The notes beneath the pieces are model-generated. The model had not been told where the DNA came from. It saw only the letters and a list, made by a program, of their open reading frames with translations, and ran no database searches. Below, piece after piece: positions 17,064 through 26,751 of a stretch of DNA of 64,000 bases. The translations under genes were made by a program, and so were the position numbers. The stretch comes from Clostridia bacterium. GTDB lineage: Bacteria > Bacillota > Clostridia > Christensenellales > Borkfalkiaceae. Position 1 is the first letter of the stretch. Each line of letters starts with the position of its first letter. The stretch lies in NCBI GenBank assembly GCA_029066845.1, contig JAIEFR010000004.1, forward strand, positions 65,431 through 129,430, given 5' to 3'.

Positions 17064-18761
17064 ATGGCGTACCTTGCATTTTACCGCACCTTCCGCCCGA
17101 CGACTTTCGACGAAGTGGTCAGGCAGGAGCACATAGTCAAAATTTTGAAAAACCAGATAGAGACGGACAAAATAGGTCACGCCTATCTTTTCTGCGGTCC
17201 GCGCGGTACGGGCAAGACGACGCTTGCCAAAATTTTTGCCAAGGCGATAAACTGCGAGCACCCCGTAAACGGTTCGCCCTGCGGCGAGTGCGCAACGTGC
17301 AAGGCGCTTGCAAGCGGCGCAGCCCTGGACATTTCGGAAATAGACGCGGCTTCCAACAACGGCGTGGACGAAATGCGCGACATACGCGAAAAGGTGCAGT
17401 ATCCGCCCGTCAACGGCAGGTTTAAAGTCTATATAATCGACGAAGTCCATATGCTCACGCAGTCGGCATTCAACGCGGTTTTAAAGACGCTTGAGGAGCC
17501 GCCCGCACACGCGGTGTTCATACTTGCGACCACCGAGCCGCAGAAGATTCCCGCAACCATACTTTCGCGCTGTATGCGCTTCGACTTCAAGCTCATTCCC
17601 CAGTCCGACCTTGAGGAGCTTGTAAAGAGCGTTTTCGACAGGACGGGAAAGCAGTACGAGGACGAGGCAGTTGCGGCAATAGCGAGGGCGGGCAACGGCA
17701 GTGCGCGAGACAGTCTTTCGATTGCCGATATGTGCGCTTCCTACTCGCTGGGCAAGCTGACCTACGACGACGTGAACAAGGTGCTGGGCAAGGCTGATTT
17801 CTTTGCCGTCGCGGACATAGTGTCGGCTATAATTGCACAGGACGGCGGCGAAACGCTCAACGCGGCGGAGGGCGTGCTGTCCACAGGCAAGGGCGTGGGT
17901 GTGCTTCTTCGCGACCTTCTGACTTTTATGAACAACCTTGCGGTGGTAAAGATGTGCCGCAACGCAGAAGCAATAGTCAATCTTCCCAAAGATAAATACA
18001 ATAAATTGCAGGAAATCGCCGCCCGTGCGGACGGACACGCGATACTGCGCACGACCGAAATTTTAACGCAGGCGGAGGGCGATATGCGCTTTGCCGTAGA
18101 CGGCAGGATAACCCTGGAGGCTGCGCTTATAAAGGCGGCAATGCCCCAGGTCGATTACGATATAGAGGCTCTGCTGGCAAGAATGGAAAAGCTCGAAAGA
18201 GCGGTTGCCGAAGGCATTAAAGTTGAGGTAAAAGCCAAAGCCGCGGACATAGCCGCACCCGTTGCGGAGAAAAAGCCCGCGAAAGAAAAGCCCGTGCTTA
18301 CGGCGGTTGAAGAGGACGACACTTCACCATTTGCCGAAGCGCCCAAAGCACAGACCTCGCAACCCGCGTCGATTGAACAGGAGCAAAGCACGCTGTTCGA
18401 GCACGCGCCCGTGGCGCAGCCCGCGCACGTCGGCTCGCTTTCGGACGCCGACAAAGCAACGCTGTTCGGCAGGCTGATAAAGCTCTTCCGTACTACGCGG
18501 CGCAACGCGGTTGTGTTCACTCTCTGCCTCGATCTGGACAGCTCGTTCGAAGGCGACACCTTCGTGCTGACGACGGCGACGGAGGCGGTATACAAATCGC
18601 TCAACCGCGAGGACAACAGACAGTGTATTGCCGAAGCGCTGGAATCTCTCGGCGTGTTCTCATACGATATACGCCTTAAACCCAAGGGCGAGGATAAGTA
18701 CGAAAAGGCAATAGGCGAGCTCCGTGAAAATTTCAAGGGCACCGATATAACAATCAAGTAA
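17064..18761 (+). CDS. dnaX: DNA polymerase III subunits gamma and tau
   Basis: A 565-residue clamp-loader ATPase. Walker A GPRGTGKTT (about residues 44-52), a four-Cys zinc module (CEHPVNGSPCGECATC, about 63-78), Walker B VYIIDEVHML (about 118-127), and sensor 1 VFILATTEPQKIPATI are all present. A proline- and lysine-rich linker (about 385-460) leads to the C-terminal domain found in tau. It loads the sliding clamp and links it to polymerase. It heads the dnaX-ybaB-recR block that is near universal in Firmicutes. An AGAGGA site precedes the ATG. Confidence 0.96.
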   Translation: MAYLAFYRTFRPTTFDEVVRQEHIVKILKNQIETDKIGHAYLFCGPRGTGKTTLAKIFAKAINCEHPVNGSPCGECATCKALASGAALDISEIDAASNNGVDEMRDIREKVQYPPVNGRFKVYIIDEVHMLTQSAFNAVLKTLEEPPAHAVFILATTEPQKIPATILSRCMRFDFKLIPQSDLEELVKSVFDRTGKQYEDEAVAAIARAGNGSARDSLSIADMCASYSLGKLTYDDVNKVLGKADFFAVADIVSAIIAQDGGETLNAAEGVLSTGKGVGVLLRDLLTFMNNLAVVKMCRNAEAIVNLPKDKYNKLQEIAARADGHAILRTTEILTQAEGDMRFAVDGRITLEAALIKAAMPQVDYDIEALLARMEKLERAVAEGIKVEVKAKAADIAAPVAEKKPAKEKPVLTAVEEDDTSPFAEAPKAQTSQPASIEQEQSTLFEHAPVAQPAHVGSLSDADKATLFGRLIKLFRTTRRNAVVFTLCLDLDSSFEGDTFVLTTATEAVYKSLNREDNRQCIAEALESLGVFSYDIRLKPKGEDKYEKAIGELRENFKGTDITIK

Positions 18762-18785
18762 TATAACCAAAAAGGAGTTTATCAT

Positions 18786-19151
18786 ATGGCAGGATTCAGA
18801 GGCGGCAACGGCGGAATGCAGAACGTTATGAAGCAGGCTCAGAAAATTCAGGAGCAGATGCAACAGGCGGAAGCAGAGCTTGAGGAAATGGAAGTCCTCG
18901 GTTTTTCCGGCGGCGGCGAAGAGGGCGACGAAACGGTAGTCGTCTATATGAACGGCAAAAAGGTAATAAACGGTATAGAGTTCGGCAGTAAAATTTCCGA
19001 AATGGTAGACCTCTCGGACGAGGACGACGTGGAAATGCTGGAAGACCTCATTATGGCTGCCATAAACGACGGCTATAAAAAGGCTGACGAGGAGTACCAG
19101 AAAAAGATGGGTCCCCTCGGCAATATGGGCGGACTTAACGGTTTACTGTAA
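18786..19151 (+). CDS. YbaB/EbfC nucleoid-associated protein
   Basis: A 121-residue protein of the YbaB/EbfC family. The N-terminal coiled helix ([20 protein letters not shown]) and the downstream [18 protein letters not shown] and [16 protein letters not shown] segments are the family signature. The protein dimerises into a tweezer shape and binds DNA. The Gly-rich start ([12 protein letters not shown]) and end ([13 protein letters not shown]) are typical of Gram-positive members. An AAGGAG site precedes ATG, and its TAA overlaps the recR ATG (TAATG), implying translational coupling. Confidence 0.95.
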   Translation: MAGFRGGNGGMQNVMKQAQKIQEQMQQAEAELEEMEVLGFSGGGEEGDETVVVYMNGKKVINGIEFGSKISEMVDLSDEDDVEMLEDLIMAAINDGYKKADEEYQKKMGPLGNMGGLNGLL

Positions 19152-19738
19152 TGGATACGTTTATCGAGCCTATCGGAAAGCTGATAAACCAGTTTTCCAA
19201 ACTGCCCGGCGTGGGCAAAAAGACGGCGCAGCGTTACGCCTATAAAATCATAGATATGTCACCCGAGGAAGCAAAGCAGTTTGCCGAAAGTATTCTGGAA
19301 TGCAAGTCCAAGGTGCGCTACTGCTCGGTGTGTGGCAACTTCTCCGAGGAGGAGGTCTGCGACGTCTGCAAAAAGCGCGACAAGTCTGTCATCTGCGTAG
19401 TAAAAGAGCCCAAGGACGTAATCGCTTTGGAAAAGCTCAGGGAATATAAGGGCGTCTACCACGTTCTGCACGGCGTAATATCCCCTATGGACGGTGTTGG
19501 TCCCAACGACATACGCATAAAAGAACTTCTGGAAAGGTTGGACGGCGTAACCGAGGTTATAATCGCCACCAATCCCGACGTGGAGGGCGACGCTACGGCG
19601 ATGTATATTTCCAAGCTTTTAAAGCCGCTGGACGTTAAGGTTACGCGCCTCGCCCACGGCATACCCATAGGCGGCGAAATCGAGTATACCGACGAGGTAA
19701 CTCTTTCCCGCGCTTTCGTAGAACGCAAAGAAATCTGA
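19151..19738 (+). CDS. recR: Recombination mediator RecR
   Basis: The 195-residue protein shows the helix-hairpin-helix start ([19 protein letters not shown]), a C4 zinc finger ([16 protein letters not shown], about residues 56-71), the Toprim segment [12 protein letters not shown]...[16 protein letters not shown] and the C-terminal Walker-like region. RecR with RecO and RecF loads RecA on SSB-coated gaps. It is directly coupled to ybaB and ends eight bases before gpsA. Confidence 0.97.
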   Translation: MDTFIEPIGKLINQFSKLPGVGKKTAQRYAYKIIDMSPEEAKQFAESILECKSKVRYCSVCGNFSEEEVCDVCKKRDKSVICVVKEPKDVIALEKLREYKGVYHVLHGVISPMDGVGPNDIRIKELLERLDGVTEVIIATNPDVEGDATAMYISKLLKPLDVKVTRLAHGIPIGGEIEYTDEVTLSRAFVERKEI

Positions 19739-19745
19739 GGTATTT

Positions 19746-20735
19746 ATGAAAATTTCCGTGCTCGGTTGCGGCAGGTGGGGTTCGTTCATCGCCTGGTATC
19801 ACGCCACCGTACTCAAAAACAACGTAATACTATACGGCGAAGACGGCAGGGAGTCCTACGATATTTTAATGGCGGAGGGCAAAAACGAATACGTCGCCCT
19901 CGACGAGAGCATAACGCTGACCTCCGACCTTGCATACGCATTGAAGCGCAGCGACGTTATCATAATTTCGATAAGCTCGCAGGCACTGCGCGAGTTTATG
20001 CAGAAGGTCATAAAGTACCCCGTTGCGGACAAAGTTTTCGTGCTGTGTATGAAGGGCATAGAGGAAACGACGGGCAAACGTCTTTCCGAGGTTTTGACCG
20101 ACAGCGGAATCGAAAGCGACAAAATCGCGGTGTGGGTAGGTCCCGGACATATTCAGTCGTTTACGGCTGGCGTGCCCAACTGTATGATAATCGACAGTAC
20201 CAACGACGAACTCAAAAAATATCTTGCCGAAAATTTCAAATCCAATTTAATCCGCTTTTACTACGGCAACGACCTTCTGGGCACCGAAGTTGGCGCGGCG
20301 GCAAAAAACGTTCTGGGTATTGCCGCGGGCTTGCTGGACGGAAGCGGTTACACCAGCTTAAAGGGACCGTTGATGGCAAGGGGCGCGTTCGAGGTTGCAA
20401 AGCTTATAAAGGCGATGGGCGGCAACGAAATGTCGGCTTACGGTCTTGCGCATCTGGGCGACTACGAAACCACTCTGTTTTCGCCATATTCCCACAACCG
20501 CACCTACGGCGAGATGATGGCAAAGGGTCAGCACTTCGGCAAGCTCGCCGAGGGTGTTATGACGGCTAAGGCAATGAAATCGCTGGGCGATAAATACAAA
20601 ATAGAGCTGCCCATAACCAACGCCGTGTACGAGGCGTGCTTCGAATCGGACGAGTTCGGCAAGGGCGAGCACGACTGTATGCAGGTCATATTAAAGCTGT
20701 TTGACCGCAGCATCAAAAACGAATTTTCATTTTGA
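19746..20735 (+). CDS. gpsA: Glycerol-3-phosphate dehydrogenase [NAD(P)+]
   Basis: The 329-residue enzyme has an N-terminal Rossmann motif (SVLGCGRWGSFIAWY, a GxGxxG variant GCGRWG) and the conserved segment EVGAAAKNVLGIAAGLLDG with the catalytic Lys at about residue 188. The C-terminal helical domain (LAHLGDYETTLFSPYSHNR) is also recognisable. It reduces dihydroxyacetone phosphate to sn-glycerol 3-phosphate, the entry to phospholipid synthesis in which PlsY (37333-38061) acts later. Several bulky residues in the NAD motif differ from the usual GxGxWG, but the fold motif is intact. Confidence 0.9.
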   Translation: MKISVLGCGRWGSFIAWYHATVLKNNVILYGEDGRESYDILMAEGKNEYVALDESITLTSDLAYALKRSDVIIISISSQALREFMQKVIKYPVADKVFVLCMKGIEETTGKRLSEVLTDSGIESDKIAVWVGPGHIQSFTAGVPNCMIIDSTNDELKKYLAENFKSNLIRFYYGNDLLGTEVGAAAKNVLGIAAGLLDGSGYTSLKGPLMARGAFEVAKLIKAMGGNEMSAYGLAHLGDYETTLFSPYSHNRTYGEMMAKGQHFGKLAEGVMTAKAMKSLGDKYKIELPITNAVYEACFESDEFGKGEHDCMQVILKLFDRSIKNEFSF

Positions 20736-20783
20736 TTTACGAAAATACAACGGATAAATTCCGCAAAAAATAGAGGTAGAATT

Positions 20784-22616
20784 TTGTTAAGAGAAGATTT
20801 GAGAAACGTGGCGATAATCGCGCACGTAGACCACGGCAAGACGACGCTTGTAGACGCAATGTTAAAGCAGAGCCACACCTTCCGCGACAACCAGGCGGTT
20901 GAAGAGAGGGTTATGGACTCGGGAGACATCGAAAGAGAGAGGGGCATAACCATTTTGGCAAAGAACACGTCCCTGCACTATAACGGCGTAAAAATAAACG
21001 TCGTGGACACCCCGGGGCACGCCGACTTTTCGGGCGAGGTGGAGCGCGTAATGATGATGGTCAACGGCGTTCTCGTGCTTGTGGACGCGGCTGAAGGACC
21101 TATGCCGCAGACGCGCTTCGTTATGCAGAAGGCGCTTGAAATGGGTCACAGACTCATCATAGTCGTCAACAAAATAGACCGTCCCGACGCCCGTTTGAAC
21201 GAGGTGCAGGACGAAATTTTAGAATTATTGCTCGAACTCAACGCGTCGGACGATCAGCTTATGTCGCCCGTCGTATGGTGCTCTGGCAGGGACGGCACGG
21301 CAACGCTCGACTTAAACGTGCCGGGCAAGGATTTAACGCCCCTTTTCCAGACCATATTGGAACATATCCAGCCTATGGAAGTGGACGCCGAGGGCGAAAC
21401 GCAGATATTGTGCTCGTCAATCGACTATAACGATTACGTGGGCAGAATAGGCATAGGCAGAATAGAGCGCGGCGAAGCCCACGCGGGACAAGCCGTAGTG
21501 CTTACAAACTACAACAATCCCCAGCTTAAAGTTGCGGGCAAGATAGTCAATCTGTATCAGATTGAAGGACTCGAAAGAGTGCCCGTCGAAAAGGCTATCG
21601 CGGGCGATATAGTTTGCTTTTCGGGACTTGAAAAGATAAACATCGGCGACACGGTTTGCTCGCCTGCTTGCCCCGAACCGCACAAATTCGTAAAGATAAC
21701 CGAACCCACGGTTGAAATGACTTTTTCGGTCAACGATTCGCCGTTCGCGGGCAAGGACGGAAAATTCGTCACCACGCGCCATTTGCGCGACAGACTTTTC
21801 CGCGAGCTTCTGCGCGACGTTTCGCTTAAAGTAGAGGAGACCGACTCCGCGGACAGATACCGCGTGTGCGGCAGGGGCGAAATGCACCTTTCGATTTTAA
21901 TCGAGGAAATGCGCCGCGACGGTTACGAATTCCAGGTATCTACGCCGCGCGTTATGTACAAGGAAATCGACGGCGTGCGCTGCGAGCCTGTCGAAAGACT
22001 TATAGTAGACGTTCCCGACGAAGCCACGGGCGCAATCTTCCAGAGTATGGGCAACCGCAAGGGCGAGCTTCTGCATATGTCGGCAATCGGCACGCGCACG
22101 CGCCTTGAATTTTTAATTCCCGCGCGCGGACTGTTCGGCTACAAATCCGAATTTTTAACCTCGACCAAGGGCGAGGGCATAATGAGCAGCGTGTTCTTCG
22201 AGTACCAGCCGTACAAGGGCGATCTGAGCCGCCGCAATACGGGCTCGCTCGTCGCGTTCGAAACTGGCGAAGCGGTAACATACGGACTTTTCAACGCGCA
22301 GGGCAGAGGAGCTCTGTTCATCGGCGCGGGCACGCCAGTATACGAAGGTATGGTCATCGGCGAAAGCCCCAAAAACGAGGACATAAACGTAAACGTCTGC
22401 AAGACCAAGCACCTCACCAACACACGTTCGTCCGCATCGGACGACGCGTTAAGGCTTATCACGCCCAAGAAAATGAGCCTTGAAGAATGTCTTGAATTTA
22501 TCGGTGACGACGAGCTTTTGGAAATCACGCCCAAGAATATCCGTATTAGAAAGCGTATACTCGACAGCGAGCTGCGCGCCAAAGCCAACGCCAAAGCCAA
22601 AAAAGGTTTGGAGTAA
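20784..22616 (+). CDS. typA: Ribosome-associated GTPase TypA/BipA
   Basis: A 610-residue translational GTPase. G motifs are AHVDHGKTT (G1), RGITI (G2), DTPGHADF (G3) and NKIDRPDA (G4). Domains II, III and V and the BipA-specific C-terminal domain follow ([19 protein letters not shown]). It acts on the 50S ribosome, supporting assembly and stress growth. The start is TTG at 20784 with a weak purine stretch upstream; the protein begins [18 protein letters not shown], which matches family N-termini. Its stop overlaps the next gene's ATG (TAATG). Confidence 0.96.
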   Translation: MLREDLRNVAIIAHVDHGKTTLVDAMLKQSHTFRDNQAVEERVMDSGDIERERGITILAKNTSLHYNGVKINVVDTPGHADFSGEVERVMMMVNGVLVLVDAAEGPMPQTRFVMQKALEMGHRLIIVVNKIDRPDARLNEVQDEILELLLELNASDDQLMSPVVWCSGRDGTATLDLNVPGKDLTPLFQTILEHIQPMEVDAEGETQILCSSIDYNDYVGRIGIGRIERGEAHAGQAVVLTNYNNPQLKVAGKIVNLYQIEGLERVPVEKAIAGDIVCFSGLEKINIGDTVCSPACPEPHKFVKITEPTVEMTFSVNDSPFAGKDGKFVTTRHLRDRLFRELLRDVSLKVEETDSADRYRVCGRGEMHLSILIEEMRRDGYEFQVSTPRVMYKEIDGVRCEPVERLIVDVPDEATGAIFQSMGNRKGELLHMSAIGTRTRLEFLIPARGLFGYKSEFLTSTKGEGIMSSVFFEYQPYKGDLSRRNTGSLVAFETGEAVTYGLFNAQGRGALFIGAGTPVYEGMVIGESPKNEDINVNVCKTKHLTNTRSSASDDALRLITPKKMSLEECLEFIGDDELLEITPKNIRIRKRILDSELRAKANAKAKKGLE

Positions 22617-22933
22617 TGGCTACCGATTTATCGTATATACAATTCGTGTGCGAGCAGCTGCGCGGCGAGGAAGCAACCTACAAAAAGATGTTCGGCGAAT
22701 ATATGGTCTATATCGAAGGCAAGCCTGTGCTTCTGGTCTGCGACAACACAGTTTTCGTCAAACAGGTAAAGGAGCTTGAAGAGATAATGTCGGAAGCGGA
22801 CAAAGGCTATCCGTACGACGGCGCAAAGGAACATTATATCCTCGATATAGAAAATATCGACCTCACCGAAAAGGTTGTCGGCATCTTAAAAGAGGTAACG
22901 CCGCTGCCCAAAAAGAAAGTCAAAAAATCTTAA
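22616..22933 (+). CDS. TfoX N-terminal domain protein
   Basis: A 105-residue cytoplasmic protein matching the TfoX N-terminal family: YKKMFGEYMVYIEGKPVLLV, then CDNTVFVKQVKE and GYPYDGAKEHYILD are typical. In Haemophilus the full TfoX regulates competence, but single-domain Firmicute versions have no established role. A Lys-rich tail (PKKKVKKS) ends the protein. It is translationally coupled to typA. A competence function should not be assumed. Confidence 0.85.
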   Translation: MATDLSYIQFVCEQLRGEEATYKKMFGEYMVYIEGKPVLLVCDNTVFVKQVKELEEIMSEADKGYPYDGAKEHYILDIENIDLTEKVVGILKEVTPLPKKKVKKS

Positions 22934-22947
22934 AATTTCATAATATG

Positions 22948-22985
22948 CACCCCGCGGAAATATATTAAAGCGAGGTGTATTTTTT
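22948..22985 (+). terminator. Terminator-like hairpin overlapping the yabP ribosome site
   Basis: caccccgc (22948-22955) pairs with gcgaggtg (22970-22977) with one C-A mismatch, followed by TATTTTTT immediately before the yabP ATG. The AGGTG in the 3' arm also looks like the yabP ribosome-binding site, so the hairpin could both attenuate and mask it. Confidence 0.5.
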
Positions 22986-23243
22986 ATGGAACAGAACGAA
23001 AGTCATTTAATATCAATCGAAAACCGCAAAAGACTTACGGCAACGCAGATAGAGGCGGTGGAAGCGTTTTCGCCCACGCAGCTCGTGCTGTCCTATGCGG
23101 GCGGCAGAATAATAGTTGCCGGCAGCGATATGAAGATAACGTCGTTTTCCAAATCAAACGGCGGCTTTTCGGCAAGCGGCACTTTCACGTCGGTTAAATA
23201 CGCGCAAAAGGGTATGGGCTTGAAGCAGAAGCTGTTCAGATAA
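22986..23243 (+). CDS. yabP: Sporulation protein YabP
   Basis: An 85-residue YabP-family protein: HLISIENRKRLTATQIEAVE, then VLSYAGGRIIVAGSDMKITS, are the conserved strands. YabP is made in the mother cell under SigE and is needed for normal spore coat or cortex formation in Bacillus. The gene is followed, with TAATG overlap, by yabQ and then divIC, the same order as in Bacillus subtilis. Confidence 0.92.
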   Translation: MEQNESHLISIENRKRLTATQIEAVEAFSPTQLVLSYAGGRIIVAGSDMKITSFSKSNGGFSASGTFTSVKYAQKGMGLKQKLFR

Positions 23244-23623
23244 TGCAGATTTTCATATTTCTAACCTGCGCCCTGTGCGGTGTGATAAGCGGCGTGGTGT
23301 ACGATATTTTATATATCGCGCGCGCCTTTGTCTGCGGTCTGGACAAGGCAAAATTCACCTTAAAGGACAAGATTTTCACCTGTATTTGCGATTTAATCTA
23401 CTTTATCGCATTTTCGGCAATGTTCGTTTTCACGTCAATTTGCTTCGAATTTTACACAATCAGGCTGTATATGCTTGTCGGTTGCGCCCTCGGTGCGCTA
23501 ATTTATTTAAAAAGTTTACATTTTATTATTGCATTTCTCGTAAGGAAAGTGTATAATAGACTAAGAAAGATAAAATCTGCACGAGGGGAAAAGCAATGGG
23601 CGAAGAAAAACGCAACAAAGTAG
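23243..23623 (+). CDS. yabQ: Spore cortex protein YabQ
   Basis: A 126-residue integral membrane protein with about four hydrophobic segments and a positively charged C-terminus (RKVYNRLRKIKSARGEK). The start LTCALCGVISGVVYDILYIAR and the segment CDLIYFIAFSAMFVF are typical of YabQ, a mother-cell protein of the forespore outer membrane required for cortex synthesis. Its last 28 bases overlap divIC in another frame. Confidence 0.9.
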   Translation: MQIFIFLTCALCGVISGVVYDILYIARAFVCGLDKAKFTLKDKIFTCICDLIYFIAFSAMFVFTSICFEFYTIRLYMLVGCALGALIYLKSLHFIIAFLVRKVYNRLRKIKSARGEKQWAKKNATK

Positions 23624-23868
23624 TAGCGGCTGTCGTTGTCAACGCAGTTCTGCTTGTCTTTATCATTGTTGCCGTTTTGATTGCGCAAATCGTACAGATA
23701 AGCATTTTAAAACGCCGCAAAGCAGCCCTTCTGGACGAGCTTTACCAGCTCGAACAGCAGTACGAAGAAAGTACGGATTTGCTTGACAGGCTGGAAACGG
23801 ATCAGAAATACCTTGAGATAATACAACAGCTTGTGGGTATGGGCGTAGACGTCACGCCGAAAAATTAA
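23596..23868 (+). CDS. divIC: Septum formation initiator DivIC/FtsB family
   Basis: A 90-residue bitopic protein: a short cytoplasmic start, a membrane helix (about residues 9-31, VAAVVVNAVLLVFIIVAVLI) and an extracytoplasmic coiled coil rich in Leu and Glu (KRRKAALLDELYQLEQQYEE). This is the DivIC/FtsB layout. With FtsL and DivIB it controls septal peptidoglycan synthesis. It overlaps yabQ by 28 bases, as expected for tightly packed translation. An AGGGGAA site lies before the ATG. Confidence 0.88.
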   Translation: MGEEKRNKVVAAVVVNAVLLVFIIVAVLIAQIVQISILKRRKAALLDELYQLEQQYEESTDLLDRLETDQKYLEIIQQLVGMGVDVTPKN

Positions 23869-23876
23869 AAAGCTTT

Positions 23877-24734
23877 ATGAAAATTGCAGCAATTGATATC
23901 GGTTCTAATTCCGTTCGCCTTATGTTATGGGCGGACGGAAAAACTTTATATAAAAAGCTTAAAACCACGCGCCTGGGCGAAGGGTTGAATTTTGCGCCCC
24001 GCCTTTTGCCTGCCGCCTGCCAAAGGACGGCGCAGGCGGTAGCCGAATTCGTTGCGGAAGCGGCGGAGCAGGGTGCGGACAAGATTTACGCGTTTGCAAC
24101 CGCGGCGGTGCGCTCGGCTGAAAACCCTCAAACGTTTACCGATATGGTCAGAAAGCTTTGCGGTATAGAGGTGGACGTTATCAGCGGAGAGCTCGAAGCG
24201 CAGATAGGACTTTGCGGAGCTCTCGGCAATGTGGACGGCGGAATTATAGACGTCGGCGGAGCCAGCACGGAAGTCACCGTGCGTTCGGGCGGCAAGGTTA
24301 TTTATTCGCACAGCGCGAATATCGGCACCGTGCGCATACTCGACGCGGCGGGCAGGAATTTGGATAAAATTGATAAATTTATCGCCGCAAAAGTAGGAGA
24401 GTACGGCGACAACGATTTTAGTGCGGTTGCTATGTACGCGGTGGGAGGTACGGCTTCAAGGCTTGCCGCAATCAAGCGCGGAATAACCGAATACGACGCG
24501 GCGGCTTTAAACGGCACCGTATTGACGGTTGAAGAGGTGCGCACGTTTGCAAAAGAGCTGACGGCAATGCCCGTGGAGCAAATCGCGGCAACCACCATAT
24601 GCAAAAAGTCGGCGGACGTAATAGGCGGCGGCGCGGCGTTGCTCTCCGCGGTTATGGCGCATTTCAACGTACAAAAAATAGCCGTTTCCGAAAGCGACAA
24701 TCTGGAAGGCTATATTTTATCAAAACTGAATTGA
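23877..24734 (+). CDS. Ppx/GppA family phosphatase (exopolyphosphatase-like)
   Basis: A 285-residue ASKHA-fold protein containing only the Ppx/GppA actin-like core. It begins AAIDIGSNSVRLMLW (phosphate-1 motif), and has FATAAVRSAENPQTF, IIDVGGASTEV (phosphate-2) and YAVGGTASRLAAI (adenosine motif). Family members split polyphosphate or pppGpp. The C-terminal HD-like domain of longer members is absent. It ends the long plus-strand run from mrnC and is closed by a strong terminator. Confidence 0.88.
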   Translation: MKIAAIDIGSNSVRLMLWADGKTLYKKLKTTRLGEGLNFAPRLLPAACQRTAQAVAEFVAEAAEQGADKIYAFATAAVRSAENPQTFTDMVRKLCGIEVDVISGELEAQIGLCGALGNVDGGIIDVGGASTEVTVRSGGKVIYSHSANIGTVRILDAAGRNLDKIDKFIAAKVGEYGDNDFSAVAMYAVGGTASRLAAIKRGITEYDAAALNGTVLTVEEVRTFAKELTAMPVEQIAATTICKKSADVIGGGAALLSAVMAHFNVQKIAVSESDNLEGYILSKLN

Positions 24735-24746
24735 AACAATAAAGTA

Positions 24747-24783
24747 AGGGGCGCGCAACTTCCGTTGCGCGCCCCTCATTTTT
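24747..24783. terminator. Strong bidirectional terminator between ppx and the BspA-like gene
   Basis: A perfect 13-bp stem aggggcgcgcaac (24747-24759) with gttgcgcgcccct (24764-24776), followed by a T run. Both flanking genes converge on it. Confidence 0.95.
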
Positions 24784-24795
24784 TATGCCGTAAAA

Positions 24796-25998
24796 TTATG
24801 CTATTTCGTTTCCGTTCTTGTCAAGTTTTCCGTCTGTACAGTGAACGGTAAAGTTGCCTGAATTCAACTGCCAACGATAGCCTTTTTTAATAGCTGCCCA
24901 TTCGGCTTTCGTTCCGTCAAAATTAATATCTGTAAGAGACCTGCAATATGTGAACGCACGCTCACCGATACTTGTTACGCTGTTGGGAATGTAGATACTT
25001 TCAAGCTCAAAGCAACTGTAAAAAGCGTCATCGCCGATAGTTGTAACGCCGCTGCCTATTTTAATGCTTTTAACTGAGGTGCAAGAAGTGAATGCCATAG
25101 TGCCGATGCTTGTAACACTGCCCGGAATGTCAATTTCCGTAAGCGAGTAGCAGGCACAGAATGCGCGCTCACCGATGCTTGTCACGCCGTCGGGAATGTT
25201 AATGCTCTCAGCCAAGTAGCAACCGTAGAACGCTTCTTTGCCGATGTACGTCACGCTGTCGGGAAGCTTAATGCTCGTAAGGGCTTTGCAGCCGGAGAAC
25301 GCACACTCGTCAATGTACGTAACGCCGTCGGGAATGGTAATACTTTTAAGTGCGGTGCAGTCGGTGAATGCATATATGCCGATAATTTTTATGCTGTCGG
25401 CAAGCGTAATGCTTTCAAGTAACGTACAGCCGGCGAACGGTTCGACTGTATCACCGCTTGTAATTGTAACTGTTTTAAGAGTGTTGTGTTCTAAGTAGCT
25501 GCTGGCAAAAGCGGGAATAGTGGCTGTTTCAATGGGGCATCCGAGAAATGCGTCCCTGCCAATGGAAGTAACACTGTCGGGTATAACTACTTTCGTCAGC
25601 CGTGAACAATTGTAAAAAGCGTTGCTGTTTATTGCTTCTACACCTTCGGGTATTACTACTTCGGTTATATCGGTAGACGCTATACCTAACACCATATTAT
25701 TTTTTACGGTAAGGGGATAGGGACACTCGGTGCATACGTTGTTCACGATATTGTGGGCTAACGCTTCCCCGTGCTCGAAAGTTTCCGTGCCCTTTTCTCC
25801 GCACTCGCAAGACAAGTAATAATACGCGGGGTGCGTGCAGGTCGCTTCCTCGCACAGATATTTCTGTTCGACAATCCTTTGATAGAAAGTATGGTTGTGG
25901 GGCGGTTGTTCCGGAGTCGTAGCACACCCCGCAAGTCCTAGGGCGCAGGCGGTTGCCGCAGTCGCGCCAATCAGCATAGCGAGTAGTTTTTTCTTCAT
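24796..25998 (-). CDS. BspA-like leucine-rich-repeat surface lipoprotein
   Basis: A 400-residue protein with a lipoprotein signal ending GLAGC (Cys at about residue 25). A Cys/His-containing linker follows (YLCEEATCTHPAYYYLSCECG) of the kind often seen in gut Clostridia. Then come about ten BspA-type (LRR_5) repeats of 22-23 residues with the pattern LTSIKLPDSVTYIGKEAFYGC. The final stretch (FDGTKAEWAAIKKG) is the usual capping motif. Such proteins are surface-exposed and thought to bind host or microbial partners; the ligand cannot be predicted. It is a single gene with an AGAGG ribosome site and an AT-rich upstream region holding TATAAT. Confidence 0.92.
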   Translation of the reverse strand: MKKKLLAMLIGATAATACALGLAGCATTPEQPPHNHTFYQRIVEQKYLCEEATCTHPAYYYLSCECGEKGTETFEHGEALAHNIVNNVCTECPYPLTVKNNMVLGIASTDITEVVIPEGVEAINSNAFYNCSRLTKVVIPDSVTSIGRDAFLGCPIETATIPAFASSYLEHNTLKTVTITSGDTVEPFAGCTLLESITLADSIKIIGIYAFTDCTALKSITIPDGVTYIDECAFSGCKALTSIKLPDSVTYIGKEAFYGCYLAESINIPDGVTSIGERAFCACYSLTEIDIPGSVTSIGTMAFTSCTSVKSIKIGSGVTTIGDDAFYSCFELESIYIPNSVTSIGERAFTYCRSLTDINFDGTKAEWAAIKKGYRWQLNSGNFTVHCTDGKLDKNGNEIA

Positions 25999-26058
25999 AA
26001 TTTTTTACCTCTTGGATAGTTATATTATAATTTATTTTTAAATTATAAGAAAGCGTTT

Positions 26059-26751
26059 TTAAATATAAATTATAATTTCGTCGTGCTTTGCCCGCTTGAG
26101 GTAGCGGCTGAGCGTGCGTGATTTTTTTGCGGTAAGCGCGCCTTGCGGACAATTGTAAACGCATTTTAAGCACCGCACGCACCGCGCGTTCGTCTTTCCG
26201 CAGTCAACCGCTTTAACCGTGCAGTTTTCTTTACACAGATTGCAGCCCGTACACGCCGCCGAACGCTTTATTTTTATAATTGCTCTGCTCCTTAGCGACG
26301 GCAGACACCCAGCAAAGGGTGTTTTCCGCCGTTTTGTAATTTTGGCGGGAGTATCCGAACCCAGCTTTTCAAAAAAGCTTTGGGGGACTTCGGGCGTTTG
26401 GTAATTCTCCTGCAAATAGGAATGTCTTGCAGGCAGATACAGCGCGGCTACAACGGGCGCTTTCAGAAGCTTTGCCGCCTCGTATACCGCATTGCCCGCG
26501 TCAATTCTTCCGTAGGTTGCAACCAGCGCAACGCGCCCGGCGTTCAGCCTTTTAAAGAACGGCCGCATAAAGGCGGGGTAGCTCTGGCAGTGTATGGGAA
26601 AGACTATAACGGCGGTATTAAAATTCAAGGATAAAATTTCGTCCTGCGTGCCGTCGGTCAGTTCGAAAATTTCAAACGCCGTTTTTCCGGCAATTTCTTT
26701 TGCAACCTTCTTGCCGTTGCCCGTGCAGGAATAATAAATAACCGCGTCCAT
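26059..26751 (-). CDS. EFR1-family flavodoxin/ferredoxin fusion
   Basis: The 230-residue protein has an N-terminal flavodoxin-like domain (AVIYYSCTGNGKKVAKEIAG, an FMN phosphate-binding loop) and a C-terminal pair of [4Fe-4S] motifs (CTGCNLCKENC and CVRCLKCVYNCP, about residues 165-205). This is the EFR1 layout. It would shuttle electrons in the cytoplasm. The frame extends 11 residues upstream, but ATG 26751 overlaps the TGA of the upstream gene and begins directly at the flavodoxin strand, so I choose it. Tight coupling to the PP-loop ATPase suggests that it serves that enzyme. Confidence 0.85.
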   Translation of the reverse strand: MDAVIYYSCTGNGKKVAKEIAGKTAFEIFELTDGTQDEILSLNFNTAVIVFPIHCQSYPAFMRPFFKRLNAGRVALVATYGRIDAGNAVYEAAKLLKAPVVAALYLPARHSYLQENYQTPEVPQSFFEKLGSDTPAKITKRRKTPFAGCLPSLRSRAIIKIKRSAACTGCNLCKENCTVKAVDCGKTNARCVRCLKCVYNCPQGALTAKKSRTLSRYLKRAKHDEIIIYI

